From Trochalopteron elliotii (taxonomy: Eukaryota; Chordata; Aves; Passeriformes; Leiothrichidae), in the NCBI GenBank assembly GCA_024734555.1, contig JANPWX010000163.1, positions 68,142 through 132,141 on the forward strand: a DNA stretch of 64,000 nucleotides. The letters run 5' to 3'. Of this stretch, positions 1 to 13,442 are shown piece by piece (position 1 is the first letter of the stretch; each line of letters opens with the position of its first letter). The translations under genes were made by a program, and so were the position numbers. The notes beneath the pieces were generated by a model. That model saw only the letters and a list, made by a program, of their open reading frames with translations. It had not been told where the DNA came from and ran no database searches.

Positions 1-1046
1 TTCGAAATGAATATTTGAGCATGATAAAAGACCTGTCTGCCACTCCCCTTCAGCTACAGAGTGCAGTCATTACCAGTGTTCTTGCCCATACCCAAATGCT
101 TCAGAAATATTTTGAAGACACTAAAAAAAATTCCTAAGGAACACAAATGTTTGACAATACAAAAATAATCTACAGTGTCAATCTCATGGCCTCTTACTAT
201 TCATAATTTTAACCTTATGAACATATCTAATGATCAAAATGCACAACCATCACCTTAACTGTAAAATTACTGTATTTTCTTTATATTCTTTTTCTTTCAA
301 AGGTGTATTTTTGCTAGACTTCTTTTTAGCAAAACAAAGATACCAGGTCTACTAGTTTAATGCCTTGAAAATGAAGTTTTTACCTTCTGTTACAATTCTG
401 ACCAATATTTTCAGGGTTTTTACATTACTCTGCAGGAAGGAATTAAAAGAATAATGTGTCCACTTTTATTTCCACTTATTAATAAATAAAACCTTTTCTA
501 GGTATTTACAAGGGGATTTGCTTCACTGGGGAAAAGAAGGAAAGAAAAACCTTTCTCAGAAATTTTTTGAATACATATATGTGATGTTTCTGCTTTTCTT
601 CAGTCTTTTAGGTACATTTTAAATAAGATATGTTTGGACTCTATCTCATACTGTATATCTTCCAAATAACTGGCAATTATTTTTGGTTATCAGGTTTGCA
701 TAATGCTATCCTTCACCCCAAATCTCCCCATTCTGACCTGTAAATTATCAGCCTCTACTGACTTTCTTCAGCCCTTAAATAAACCTTTCCAGCACCTTCT
801 CCAGGTGATCAGGGAGGTCACATGTGATTCAGCAAATCTGTTCAAAGTATTCTTTAGCTATTTCAAAGAAACCTCAGATATTCAAATTCTCTTATCACAG
901 AGACCTATTGGGAAGTTCTGACCATCTTGTGATTCAAGATCTCAACATCCATCAAAACAGTGAGAACTTGAAACAGAATCTGCCAAGGCCATGACAAAAG
1001 AAAAAAAAAAAAGAAAAAAAAAGTTTGCTCTTTGTATTAGAGAGAT

Positions 1047-1074
1047 ATTTTATGATCTTGATTTTATGATCTTG
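1047..1074. repeat. Perfect 14-bp tandem duplication
   Basis: ATTTTATGATCTTG occurs twice in direct succession (1047-1060 and 1061-1074). It is probably a replication-slippage duplication in intronic DNA, with no sign of function. Confidence 0.9.
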
Positions 1075-1182
1075 ACAAAGGGATTTTTATAACTAATTCA
1101 ACTGAATAAAAGAGAGAAATCTGCTATACTCTTATCCCTTTTATCTGTGGAGACTGTTAAAATGGTGATATTGAATTCTGCA

Positions 1183-1221
1183 TTTACTGATCTACACCTA
1201 CTGATTTACTGATCTACACCT
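1183..1221. repeat. 17-bp direct repeat with 5-bp spacer
   Basis: TTTACTGATCTACACCT occurs at 1183-1199 and again at 1205-1221, separated by ACTGA, giving a period of 22 bp. It is a recent local duplication because the copies are identical. It might be polymorphic in length. Confidence 0.9.
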
Positions 1222-4060
1222 TTCCACAAAATTAGGCCTTAACATTTCAAGATGAATATCAGACTAACAGCTTCCTCACATACCCGTTGTCACATGTGTG
1301 TGCACCTGTACACAGGCTCTTGTAGGAATTACCCATTTAGCTCATTTGATCCATCCCCTTTTGTCTTAGCACCTATCAAATGCCACCTTATCTTCGTGCT
1401 TCTAAGATTATTGTAATGCATTTTACATTCTTTTCATGAGATTTCTCTCCCATTCTTCTGTCACTCACTCATTACTTCAGCCACTCCCATACCTTCTCAC
1501 CAATGCTGTTATTTTCAATTAAAAGCAAATTCAGAATGAGTTAAAATTATGAGTCTTCTGCACTCCTATGGATTTAACTGTGGAAAAACAAACTAGTCTA
1601 GTGACAGACTTTTTATGCTGAGAATCTATATCACTTTTTGATTTTAGTGATTTCAACAAAATACATTATTTTATGATAATGCATCTGTAGTTGTAGGAAG
1701 TACAGTGACACCCATCTGTTTCCTCAGAAGTACCAGTCTTCTCTCTTTGAGTCTAAATAACTGGGAAGAATAAAAGCTATCTAATGCTTTTTAGCACAGA
1801 AAGCAAAACAATTCATTACAAATAAATTAAAAGAAACTCCGTAATCTGATAGCAAAGCAAAGCCATGGTAATAATTTCTGAAGCATTCCATATGTTTCTC
1901 TTTGATGCCTCTTAGTCAGCCTGGCTCACTAACTAGTCATGCAAACATGGTGATTTGAACTACAGGCAACTCTCTAGCAGAAGCCACTGGTGGGCAGAAA
2001 GGTAAAGCTGACTTTGTTATTACTGACTAAAAGGATGACAACAGACATCTGCTTCAGAAGATCTGGACTAAAATAAAGTTATTGTATTATGTGGTAGAGC
2101 ATAAAGGAGACCTCACTGTTTTCAGAGCACTACAGCAAAGACCCTGACACCACATAGCCTGAATTTTATTTTTTTAACTGTGTTAAAAACAGATGAAGAA
2201 ACCCCACAAGTCTGGCTGCAGTGAGGTCTGCAAAGCACAAAAGGATCTGCAAAGTGACTGCTTGTTAAGCACCATTTTTTCAGTGGCTCAGATCAGTTCA
2301 GACACTGCACAAAAGGCATCTATAGAGAAACTCCAGGTTTTGTGCATTGAGATCCCAGTCTCTAGAGGCATGGGTTTATGTAAGTGTTCATAGACGTGAC
2401 ATGACACAGAAAAAAATAAGAAAATTAAATAAAATGTCTGGAAAGGCTTGATATCACTGAAGAGTAGATAGAAGGACAGAGCTAGAGAATAGTGTATTTA
2501 CTATTCCAAACCATTCTCTCTGCGTGGTTTGGAAAACTGATCAATATGGTCAAATCATCAGCTTAGTTATTATTAAAGACAAATATCCTTCCACTGTGAG
2601 GGCAGAGGCAGAGGGAAGAAGAAAATGGGACAAGGCAAGCAAATTAAATCTCACACAGAAACCTCAGTAATGTAATTGTCTTTTTATCTCTGTTTGCTGC
2701 TGAACACAGCTCCACCCAGAGACCAACCATCTTGGGGAATTAAATCATTCTGGTCAATAAAGCATAAAGTGGACAGGAGCAACACCTTAAAAGCCATTTT
2801 CATGATCAGAAACATTGTTAAATACTCACACGAGAACATTCTAAATCAGGCAAAGCTATACAGCTCTATGAACAAGCTAAACAAAAGTCAATGAGGGCAA
2901 GTAATTAAAGGATATTTAATGTATATAATTTATTTTTACATTTACAGTTTCTCTTCCTACCAAATGTCTGATTACTTTTCTTTGGTTACATGCATATTGT
3001 TCAGGACAAAGAAGATATCCTCTACAACTGAAAATAGCTTAGTATGTGGCAAACACTGCTCCACATGTACTTCTCAAGATTCTGGGGTTTTTTTTTCACC
3101 CAGTGCCAAAGTGTTCAGTCAAGTAACAATTTCTTATGACACATCAATTATAGAATTAATTCTTTTGCTTTCATACAAGCACAAACAAAAGCAGCAGTTT
3201 TGTGTACATTGTTATGATTCATCTTCGTCATGGAAAATCCACAGCCTTTTCTGGTTTATAGATTTTTTCCCCCACAAGTATTTATGTCCAACAATCAAAA
3301 ACTTTTAAACAAACTGAAGTCTTTAAACAGGGGCAGGAAATTAACTGCACCTAAACTATAATCTATTCTTTGTAACATGGTGCACAACTCTTCTGAAGGA
3401 AAACCAGCTGTTTACTCACCATCTCACTCTATGGCTTTTGAAGATTTAGTATAGATCCTGGCACTGTTTTTTCATTTCTAATCTTGAATAATTTCACATA
3501 ATTGTAGAAAAAACACAGATCTAAAACTATTTCTTTTCTGTTCTGTTATCTTTTTCTGCTTTACCAGAATGTTAAGGGTGGCTAAATTTTAAATGTTTAG
3601 TTCATTAAGTTAATTTAGGCACATTACCTCAACCTAACACAAAAACCTAATTCACAGTTCCTACAGAAAAAATAATTTGCACACCAAAGAGAGATATTCG
3701 AAGCTGCTGTTTTCTTGAATCTTCCAGTTTATTCCCTGAGCCATTATGTTTGTAACAGGGATCAATTTACAATTTATGTTGATCTTCCAGCAGATTCAAA
3801 TTAAAATTAATTGTATGAATTGTAGACTCAAGAGTACACATTGGCTGTTCTTTGCTTAGCATTCATTATCAGGGTAAGGCTCTGAAGCACAAGAGGAAGG
3901 GAGATGTAGGGCTCTGAAGTCTGTGTAATGTTTCACTGTCAAACTAGCTTTGGTTTAGCAACAACACTGTCAAAGGCACAAATACTAATTTAATGGCAAT
4001 TAAATTATGTCAATTTAAAAAACTGTATCACTGCTTATAGGAGAAAAGTATTGCTTTTAC

Positions 4061-4155
4061 CTTACTGATAAGTGTGACAACATCACCTTCCCGGATTGTG
4101 AGTTCATCGTCGTTCTGTGCTTCATACGGAAATATCACTTTGCAATACTCCTTGT
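4061..4155 (-). CDS. SH3KBP1: SH3KBP1 exon: first half of SH3C
   Basis: This exon is 95 nt long: two bases plus 31 codons. It reads [13 protein letters not shown] (ALYDY-motif position, with FPY), [11 protein letters not shown] (acidic RT loop) and VVTLISK, where the domain is cut by a phase 0 intron. The second half, with the GWWEG tryptophans and FPDNF end, was searched for in positions 1-4060 and is not there, so it lies beyond the window edge. The acceptor is TTCTTCCTTTCAG and the donor is AAG followed by GTAAAAG, a weaker donor than the others. SH3C is about 57 residues in the family, so roughly half is present. The sequence matches SH3KBP1 closely and differs from the CD2AP third SH3 domain as I recall it. 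Confidence 0.97.
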
Positions 4156-4176
4156 CTGAAAGGAAGAACATTCACT

Positions 4177-4191
4177 GTGATAAATTATCAC
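4177..4191. repeat. Perfect short palindrome upstream of a splice acceptor
   Basis: GTGATAA-A-TTATCAC is a perfect inverted repeat with 7-bp arms and a single central base. It lies 22 to 36 nt upstream of the acceptor of the exon at 4061-4155, in the usual branch-point zone. Whether it folds in the transcript is not known. Confidence 0.6.
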
Positions 4192-5918
4192 TTTATAACA
4201 ACTGCTTATTCAAGGGTGAATAATCTTCATAAAATATTCCATTAGTGCCTCTTTGTGCTGCCTTATTTCCTTGCTATCCTTCTCTTTGTATTCTAGACCT
4301 TCATAAACAATATGAAATATTTAAAACACTGCACCTGATAAGCATTCCCACACACGTCATCCAGGGAGTCAGCTCGGTAGCCCCTAGAACCATCATCTCA
4401 AATGAAATTGCTCCACACAGCAAGCTGCCACAAACTTTTCCTTAGAGTAAACCTGTATCTGACACTTCCTTCCATAGTTCCACTGGTATGGACTCCCACC
4501 AGATCACATACACGGGAAGCATAAAGGACACAGTAGATTGTCATAGCTTATCTACTGTGTGCAAGAAAGCAGGTATTTATGAATCTATAAAGATGGTACA
4601 ACAATAAATAATACATTAATAAATGTTAATGCATTAATAACTAAACCACCTGTACACCTGGTGTAAGAGTTTTGAGCATTACTCTAAAGTTTCCTTGACC
4701 CTTTTTCCTTTACTGTCTATAAATAAGGGCATCATCTCAACTTTCATCTGGAAAATACAGAAGCCAGCACTCCTACTCAGAAATCATAAAAAGCAGTTGT
4801 CATGAAAAGCAGTTACCTACATGTTGCTGTGCAACAGATGAGTGTCTCAACGTGCCTTACAAATAAAAAGGGAATATGTTTTACAGCTGTTAAACTATGC
4901 ATAAAAATACATGATAGACTCTAAGACAGCAGGTCTAAAAGGACCAAGTGAACTACTTGACTGCTTGTAGAAGGGCATGTGATTTTGTAAAAATGTTCAC
5001 CTCACTTTAAATGTCTCAGATTTGATGATCTCTGTGTCTAGTCAACTTCCATATTCAATGCAGAGAAGTGCTGGCAGGCCACAGAAATACAAATTAATTT
5101 GAAATAACAGGACTTGTTCTTTTATACTTACTATAACAAGAATGTGCATTATCACACTTGAGGGTATCTGAGGCTCCACCAGAGGGTCATTCCAGCTGCC
5201 CAGCACTAAGTGCCTCTTCAGACACTTGTGGGTATGTAAGAACCATGCATGGTATGGCTGAACCTATGGAATTGCCAGGTTCCTCTGGTCTGACAGCTGG
5301 AGGCAAGTCAAAACAAAATACCCTGGGAGTATTTCAAACAGCTCCAGATGCAGACTGCTGATTTCAGCCCCCAAGCTTTGGTCTTGTGCCTAAATTTAGA
5401 TTCAGGCATCTGATGTTAGAAACCAACCTGGTCAGTGCACTACAGTCAACGGAGACCAAGCCACTAAAATGAGCACAGCCCTGAGAGCCACTCCTGACTC
5501 CAAGAGCAGACACCTACATTCGATTAGCTGAACCATGATTTGAACTCCCTGGACAGCAGTGACAGATCTCCAGTGGGACCAACCCCACAAAGTCCAGATA
5601 CCAAACTCACATGGTTATAACCCAAACTTAGGGCTCTGACACATAAGCTCAACCTGAACTGTAAAGAAGCAGCCCAGAAATGTGCATCTAAAAGTTTGCT
5701 CTCTGTAAGCACCATCAGCCTGAGAAATTAAACAGTACTACTAGGGAACAGGAAAGCTCTTCAGTTCACACACTGTCACTCAGAAACAGAATGAATTTTA
5801 TGTGTCATTTGTTCAAGCAAACAAGAACTTCTTAGGCTTCACAGATTTCTTATTCTGAATGCAAATGTTTGAATTTACCCATGACCATTACAGTTGGTTT
5901 TCTGGCCATGCTCTATAT

Positions 5919-6437
5919 TAGGTCTGGTTGAGATGGACTTAATTTTCTTCACAGCAGCCCACACAGTGCTGTATTTTGGATTTGTGACTAAAACTGCACT
6001 GGTAACACACTGGTGTTTTGGCTGTTGCCCAGCATCCCTACACAGCTTTCTTTTTTTTCCCTTTTCTATCCCCCAAGTAGGCCAGGGTGAGCAAGAAGCT
6101 GGAGGGAACACAGCAGCTGACTGAAGATGAGTAAAGGGATATTCTGTGCCATATGGCCTCCTGCTCAGCAATAAAAATGGGTCGGCTTTGGGGATGTTGG
6201 TCTAGGAGGTTTCCACTCCTTGGAGGCTGGCTGGACATTGATCCACTGTAGGTGGTGAATGAATTGACCTACTGAATGGTGGTTGCCTTTGTGTTGCCTC
6301 CCTTTATTTCTCTTTCATTTATTTATCAAACTGTCTTTATTATTGAATTTTGTTGCTTTTGCTTGCCCTGCTCTTTCCCTTATGGGGAGCAAGTGGCTGG
6401 GTGGAGCATAGCTTCTGGCTGGGGTCAACTCACCACA
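5919..6437 (+). mobile_element. Degraded ERVL-type solo LTR
   Basis: The block follows the layout of a very common bird ERVL LTR that I recognise from memory. It has a 5' part with GTGCTGTATTTTGGATTTG and a middle with GGGATATTCTGTGCCATATG and CTGCTCAGCAATAAAAATGG. A T-rich stretch with AAACTGTCTTTATTATTGAA follows, and then a 3' end GGCTGGGGTCAACTCACCACA. AATAAA is at 6170-6175. No internal retroviral region and no second LTR flank it, so it is a solo LTR left by recombination. The start and end are approximate. I saw no clear target-site duplication, and the copy is old. Open frames here (5875-6171, 5894-6124, 6038-6238, 6276-6497) are not genes. Confidence 0.8.
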
Positions 6438-9400
6438 CCTCCTCTGGTGTCTCTGAAGAAAAGAAATTCAGATGAAGACAATGAACAAAAGTTTTGAGGG
6501 AAAAGAAGTGAGCATGGGAAAAAAAATCCTTTTCCCTGTCCTGAAAGCAGAGAACACTGAAATAATCATTTGGTGACTTTTCCAAACCACTGAGCATGTG
6601 AGAAACACCAGGTCACAACTCAGATTCAGAGGATGAAAGAGGTGTCTGTTACTTTACTGCATTCTGAGGAAGGGCTGGGATGTGTGTTTGTGGACTTGGA
6701 TAGGATGTCCCACCTGCTCACTGCCTTGTCTTTGAAATAGTATAACAACATTTTATATAAAAGCTGGCAGAAAGCTGACACACAATAACTTAGGTGGATG
6801 CAAAGCAGCATGTAGATAAATATGAGATTCAGCACATTTTACACTTCAGTGGCATGCTACCTTAAATTATCATTGTGGTTTTTTTTTTCCTGTTCTGAGT
6901 ATATCCACACTCCAAAAAGCAGCTGTGCTAAACAATAGGTTCAATGAATTAGTACAGAGTTGATGTAGATGTAATACTGCACTAAAGAAGCTGAGTGCTG
7001 CACCCAGGCAAGTCTCTAGTTACTGGGAACAGGCTTAGCATTTCTTTTTTGGGATACAGAACTGGCTGGATTCTCAGAGGTAAACAACACCTGAGCTCAA
7101 GAAAGATCATTGCAGAACATCCATTCTCAGACACATACATTGATCCCCCATTCAATAACAGCATCAGCTCAAGGTTAAGTGGGAAGCACAAAGTACAGCT
7201 AAAAAACCTCAAACAGCAAACAGCATCACTCTGAGAGGATGTATGCAGTGCAGCTTCTGCTCAAGGTGTGGATGAATCCCATGTGTTTCAGGTTAAAAAT
7301 TGCTTTGGATAGCAAAGGGCTTGGGTATCCTGAGTCCTAAAACAGATAAAGCTCCTCACGTCTTGCTTGCTGTTTGGAGACTGGGTATTTGAATTGTCTT
7401 TCAGGATGAAGACCCTGATAGACAAGAGTGGAGAGAGGGTGGTTTAAGCATCTGAAATATCAGTTGGTGATCAGGAAGTTCTCTCTAGCAGAAAGCTGTA
7501 CATCTTGTCCTTCTAGTTTTGACGTCAAGAACTCTGTTGCCCCATGACCTGTCCACTCTCCCACCAAACTCTTAACCTTTTCTTTACTTAAAAAAAAAAA
7601 ATCCAAATAGCAGCAAACCAAGGAATTAAACTGTAGAAAAATATCAAAAATCAACCAAATAATGATGTGGTTCATAAAGAACCAGGAGACAAACTTCTGA
7701 GAGGCACAAGAGGGAGCTGAGGGAGGCTCATGGCCCCCCTATGCTCTGAATGCTGGCACAGGAACACAGAGTGAAGGAACAGCCATGGAAAAAGAATATG
7801 GTTTATGTACAGTGGAAGTCTGGACTTCTTGAGTACAATTCAGACAGACTAAATCTATGTATACTAAACCACTGAACCCATTGGATCACGCTGCAACAGA
7901 GGTCTCAACATCACAGATGGGTTGGGAACAATGTAAGTAACTGGACAAAGTCAGCTTTCAAACTTTTCCTAAGGGATAGGTAGACCAATATGATTTAAGC
8001 AAGCAAAAACAAAGCCAACAGAACTCAAAAGAATGTGAACCTTTAAAATCAGATTAATAAAAGCAGAGAAAAATCTAATAGGCTGTGTCATATCAGTACT
8101 AAAACTGTCCTTACTCAGCAGGGCACAATAGCTCAGGAGGATGTAGAAGCACTTAATGTCAACAGTCATGTTTAGAGATAGGAAGGAAGAAAAGATGAAA
8201 GAAAAACCTAATTTCAGACACAGCATTGTATAAACCACAATGGAATTTGCTGAATTTGGAATTTTCCAAATGAGAAAAAAACCCCATAGAAATACTAAAA
8301 GTCAAAACAATATATCCTATTACATGCCTGGCAAACAAACTTAAGCCAAATTAAAACTTCAAACTAAGATACCAATAATAAGTAGCCCTCAGCTGTAGAT
8401 GATCAATCTCATTTTTACATTTGACATCTGAAGTTGGGTTTATACATCACAGACAGTTCTTCCAGAAGCCTCCTTGTCTCTTCCTGACCTGATAAAAATA
8501 AATCTGTTAATAAACCCCCAACAGCAGGTATCTTGGAAAAAAGGGAGGGAGGAAAAAAGATGATACTCATGAGCTTTTCACTCCTATTTTATCAATTCAG
8601 CAGTACTCTGTCAGACCACAGTCTCTCACTGCACACTCACAGCTCCTCCCAACCATGGGCTATGAGCACTGCTGAAGGAACTGAGTGAATGGATAAACCT
8701 AAAGAGAATGAGACTTTTTATGGAAGTTGTTACCATGTATTCTTGTGCAACACTGTCTGTCCCCAAGTTGAAAATCTGGCCTTTTTGATACAGTCTCAAC
8801 CCCTCAAAAAATCATTGCCTGAAGAGGGAGAACAATAGCAAGGGACAGCCTTCCTACAGAGCATGGCTGCTTCATTACCCAGGCCATTGCAAGGGCAGTA
8901 TTTCACTGACAAAATTCAGTGACTCCATATGCATTTACAACTGCAGGGTTAAGAACTGATGTCAATCTACAGACCTGCTCTGCGACCTGGGGTCCTGCAG
9001 TAGTATAGCAGGTAAATTCATTTGTTTGTATTTTGAGAGACTGGTTAAATATTATACTGTTCCAGCCAGATCTGAGCAAACTCCATTTACTGTATCAGTG
9101 GACCCTGTCTCACTTCAAAAGCATGACTCTTCTGTTTGTTCTCCTGCCACACTCTTATGATGAGCTGAGACCTTCCAAAAGGCAGTCCACAAACAGTCAT
9201 TCAAGCTTAAATCTCAAAGGGGACAGTGACTCTGGAATTTGCTTTTCCTCTTAGGGCAGGATGGCACAATCTCTTCCTTTTACTTCTAGTGTTGTTTCTT
9301 TCTATCATTAATTTTTGAGGCTTAAATATTTCCCCATCAGTGAAGTCTGAATCACAGAGCAATCAATATGGACACAAACAGAAATACTAAACAAAAAACC

Positions 9401-12400
9401 AAGCAGCATTAAGGTAGTATTCTTTGAGTTTAAACTTCCTCTCTTTGACTATCACTCATAAAATGTTTCTGAAATGCAGTAAAACATACAAAATCCAGAG
9501 AAAAATTACATAATTATTACCAAAACCGCAAACCAGACAAAAAAATCCAAACACTATACTCAGCAGAATTTGGTTTTACTATTAATTGCTACACTCAAGA
9601 CTCATAAATAGATTGCACTGATAAATATTTTCACAGAACTCAGTCAGATGTAAACTGTCAAAACACCACCTTATTAAAAAAAATAGAAACAGAAGTAACT
9701 ATGGTCCTATTAATACATATTCACTATTCCTTACACCTTCTACATCATGCAAAAAGATTAGTTGTTTGCTACGATCTTGGTACTCTTATGCAATAGCTTA
9801 ACACAAATTTTAAATAGTGAGTGGAGTAATCAAATTAAGTGCTGTGGTCAATGCACTCTGTGACATACTGCCTTTGCTATTTTGTTGTCTGCTTATTTAT
9901 ATTCCATCAGTGCAGTCTCAGTAATCTGCAGTAGCTCTCAGATGTTGTGGATGTTTTTGTTTTGCTGAATTTTAGAATCCAACAGAGCTACTTCAAAACT
10001 TACATAAATTTTCTACAACATATCCTTTTCACCACAAGCCACTCATACTAAAAGTGAGCTATTTCATAGAAAACAATACATCTCACTCCAGAAATAGGAC
10101 AGTAAACACTCATGCATTAATCCCATCTACATGACAGAGATGGAACTTCAAGAGCAGAATACTCCTCTCAGTCTAGGAACCCACAAATCTAAACCAAACA
10201 GCTCTCCCTTTTTTGTTCAAATATGCATTCCCTCATTCGTAAAAGGTCAGTGATATTTTCTGAAGGATCACTCAAAGCCTGTAAAGATTTATGTGTTCAC
10301 TGTGGTTGTCCTTTAAGCAAAAAGTCCTCTTTGGCCCTGAAGGGTCATCTGTTTATCCCACAAAATCTTAAATCTGTTTTTGGGGAGATTTACAGAGAGT
10401 ATTGTTGGGAGATGCACCTTAGAGAACACACACCTCTGCCTTTTGCTTCAACCAACTCACCCCATAGTAGAGCTCAGCCCATCTTGGATGCTCCAAGAGA
10501 AGATGGCACATGAAGTGCCTCAGTGCTGATCACTGCCCTGTCACATCAGAAAAGCTACAGAAGAAAAGCAGACTGGAATTGAAGTGTGAGAAAAGTCAGC
10601 AACCATCACTCCTCGCTGAAGCCCCATGGGCACAGAGGGAAGATGCTGCTGGCACCTCCTTCCTTGCTTGCAGCATTCCTCTCCAAGAGTAACCCCAAAG
10701 GAATCTAAACATGTATCCAAAAGCTCCCTCTCCATACTGAGCTTAGTCTATGGATCTTCTGTTTCTTCCTACTTCCTTGGAGAATGGCACAGTATCTGTT
10801 TTGTTCAGCAGTTAAAGACTCCAATAAAGACTGGGACATTACCATCCCAGGCAAAAGTGAAAGTACTTGAGGTCCAAGGTGGAATGATACTTTTGTGCTG
10901 AACAACAGCAATTGGAGCATTCACCAGTTTTCTGAGACTGCAAACTTCCCTGGACTGAATGCTTTTTCAAGCTCATTTGTGGTAAAAAGTAAAAACTTTT
11001 GAGTTTTTGAATTTTGAATTTTTGAGAAATGACAAATACTAGGCAGATTATAGTCCTATGCCAGAGTCTGATCATTCTCCTAATTTCTATCAGACATTAA
11101 CTTTATTATGAAGAAATTATTCCTCTGCCTATATTAAACACCAAACCAGACTGAAGCATGTTTCATTTGCACTGAAAGGTTTTTCAATTTAAGTGAAGGA
11201 CAACTTCAGCTGAATGAAATGTCTTCAATGATGTCATTTGAGGCTAAGAAAATTATATATAATTACATTACATCAGACCTTCCTATAGATGTGCTTCTTT
11301 TTCCCAAGCATGACAGAGATGCCAAGAATTCTACCGCGGCCCCTGAGATTCCAGGAAAGATAAAATAATAAATAATGAATGCAGTTTAGTTAAAATTCAA
11401 CAAGATACTGTGCAAATAAGTAGCCCACCCTTCTCAGCAACTCTGGCAAAATGGATGTTGAATGAAGACAGTGACAGAAGACGGAATTTTCTGGCCAAGA
11501 AGGTGTGTCCGAGGGAAATAACAAAGATGTGAAAGAAGGATCATCCAGAGCCCAAAAGTTTTGATGGAAAAATGTCTCTGTCAGCCAGAGCTCAATGGAT
11601 CACAATAGAAGATACAGTTTTCTAACCACTGGTCAGAAGATTTCCATACTTAGTTCATAAATGTGGAAGTTTGAACCTCCCATACCCTAGGATGGGATTT
11701 AGTGAGCAGCTTCAGCTGTCAGAAGTATGAGCTGATGTGGAAAGGAGCAGCCTGGCTTCCCACACAAGGGTTAATGCTGCAGGTGGGAAAGCCCCTGGAC
11801 CACCCCTTCGAACGGCACCTGCCTTCAGATCAGCTTGAACTGCTCAACCTGCAGGTTGGCAATTCCAGAACATGCTCAGGAACCCTCTTCTGCATTCACC
11901 CTCTTCTTCACCAGCTCATACACTTTTCACTACTTCAAGTTTTCACCTCCTCAAGGCAATTGAGTTCTTGCAGTGTTTCTTTCCCATTAGAGCCTGCTGG
12001 CACAGGGGAACAAGATAAGAGGATGCAGCAAGTCAAGGAATGTGGTGGAGCTAATGGACACTAACTCACTAAAAGCTCTTCTAAGCTGCTTTTGCAACTC
12101 TGAGCTGAAAACCTGTGCAAACCAGTTTGTAACCACACACTTCCCTCAGACAGACCTGCTCTGCTGATCCAGATGCTTTCCTACATATGTCTGTATGTGT
12201 TTCAGTTCTGAGATAAAACATTACCCACTAATTATCTAAAAGGACAAACACATCAGGGAAGAAGGACTGTGCAAGTTTTAAAGAAAATCAACTCTGTTAT
12301 ATTCAGCTTCTTTTCTAAGGTATGGCTATGTTCTCTTCCCTCTTATTCTTTCCCACTATAATCTGTAACATTTAGTTGTAACTTTATATAAATAAAATCA

Positions 12401-12540
12401 AAAGATGGGGAATATATATGTATATTATTTGGTAAGCTAGTTACATATGCTTCCCTAGAACCACATAGAGACATACCTGAAAAACTTAATAATTACTTTT
12501 TCATTGCTAAGCACTGAAATGATGAAAAAAGAACTGAAGG

Positions 12541-12899
12541 TCAGAGAATCAGAGAATAGTTTGGGTTGGAAAAAAACTTTAGGATCATCTGGTCCCAATG
12601 CCCCCTACCATGGGCAGGGACACCTTTCACTAGACCCAGGGCCTCATCCAGCCTGGCCCTGAACACTGCCAGGGATGGGACACCCACGGCTCCTCTGGGC
12701 AATCTGTTCCAGTGCCTCACTACACTCACAGTAACAAATTTCTAACATCTAATCTAAACCTGCCCTCTCCCAGTTTAAAGCCATTTCTCCTTGTCCTATC
12801 ATTACATTCCCTTGTAAAAAGTCACTCTCCAGCTCTCTTGTAGGTCCCCTTCAGGTGCTGGAAGGCTGCTGAAAGGTCTCCCCAGAGCCTTCTCTTCTG
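12541..12899 (-). mobile_element. CR1 LINE, 5'-truncated 3' fragment
   Basis: On the minus strand this reads the last part of CR1 ORF2 and the 3' end. The translated piece includes VVRHWNRLPRGAVGVPSLAVF, typical of the ORF2 C-terminus. The fragment closes with degenerate copies of the CR1 terminal octamer (ATTCTCTG repeated). The match to CR1 breaks off near 12899, so the copy is 5' truncated, as is normal for this family. The open frame at 12541-12729 is part of this relic and not a host gene. Confidence 0.93.
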
Positions 12900-13366
12900 A
12901 TTTCCCATATAAACTATACCATGCATATAGTTTATTTCTGCTACATAAGGAAATAGAAATAAAATAATTAAAATAATTTTTTTTAAAAAAAGAGGAAAAA
13001 GGCAAGGGCATTCTGAATGAGAGAAATTTTTCTATGACCTACCTACAAGTTACAACCTGAATTTGGATCTTATTCAACTCTAATTAATTCCAAAGTATTC
13101 TCAAGGCTGAAAGTTGATCACATAATTTAATTTGATTTTTGGTGGCAGAAGACTTGAGGTCACGAGAAGGAAAAACAATTCAAAGGATTCTGTGGAACAA
13201 AGCATTTTTTTCTAGGTATCACCTACTCAAAGTTTATCCTAAATATATCTATCTGCAACCTCACTTTTTTTATATACAGGACACTCTTTTAACCAAAATC
13301 AGAGAAAAGCATTCAGCTAGCTTTTAATAGCACAAAGTGCAAAAAAGAAAAACCTATGAAACCTAC

Positions 13367-13442
13367 TTTTTGTTCTGCTGTCCACTTCTATTTTTGTTGG
13401 CTCCTGAGTTGCTGTGGCTGGAGGTAATTTCTTCCCAACACT
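13367..13442 (-). CDS. SH3KBP1: SH3KBP1 exon: short linker exon before SH3C
   Basis: This small exon of 76 nt (25 codons plus one base) reads SVGKKLPPATATQEPTKIEV followed by DSRTK. It corresponds to the human stretch that I recall as TIGKKLPATTATPDSSKTEM. It is Pro/Thr/Ala/Lys-rich, without a fold, and serves as the spacer just before SH3C. The acceptor has a long T-run, ATTATTTTTTTTCAG, and the donor is AAA-A followed by GTAGGT. The last A joins AC of the next exon to form an Asn codon. Divergence from the human form is higher here than in the SH3 exons, as expected for a linker. The exon is flanked by introns of 21 kb and 9 kb, and skipping it alone would shift the frame. Confidence 0.94.

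Larger units (their letters stand above)
1..4060 (-). other. SH3KBP1: Intron downstream of the SH3C first-half exon (partial)
   Basis: This AT-rich intron sequence holds no exon that I can support. I see two short direct repeats (1047-1074 and 1183-1221) and an A-rich run near 990-1022. Open frames at 703-921, 2193-2393, 2676-2894 and 2919-3308 have low-complexity, non-family protein sequences and lack splice or codon support. The acceptor of the next exon is outside the window. Confidence 0.85.
4156..13366 (-). other. SH3KBP1: Intron between SH3C exon and short linker exon (9,211 nt)
   Basis: This intron has a GT donor at its high end and an AG acceptor at its low end. It contains an ERVL-type solo LTR (about 5919-6437), a CR1 3' fragment (about 12541-12899) and a short palindrome next to the acceptor. 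The rest is unique-looking AT-rich DNA. Somewhat GC-richer patches near 5160-5540, 10400-10730 and 11700-12060 have no recognisable homology. Confidence 0.9.

Noticed and set aside
2919..3308. 129-codon open frame on the plus strand
   Set aside because: Composition follows the AT-rich DNA (Tyr, Phe, Ser, Ile) and nothing recognisable is encoded.
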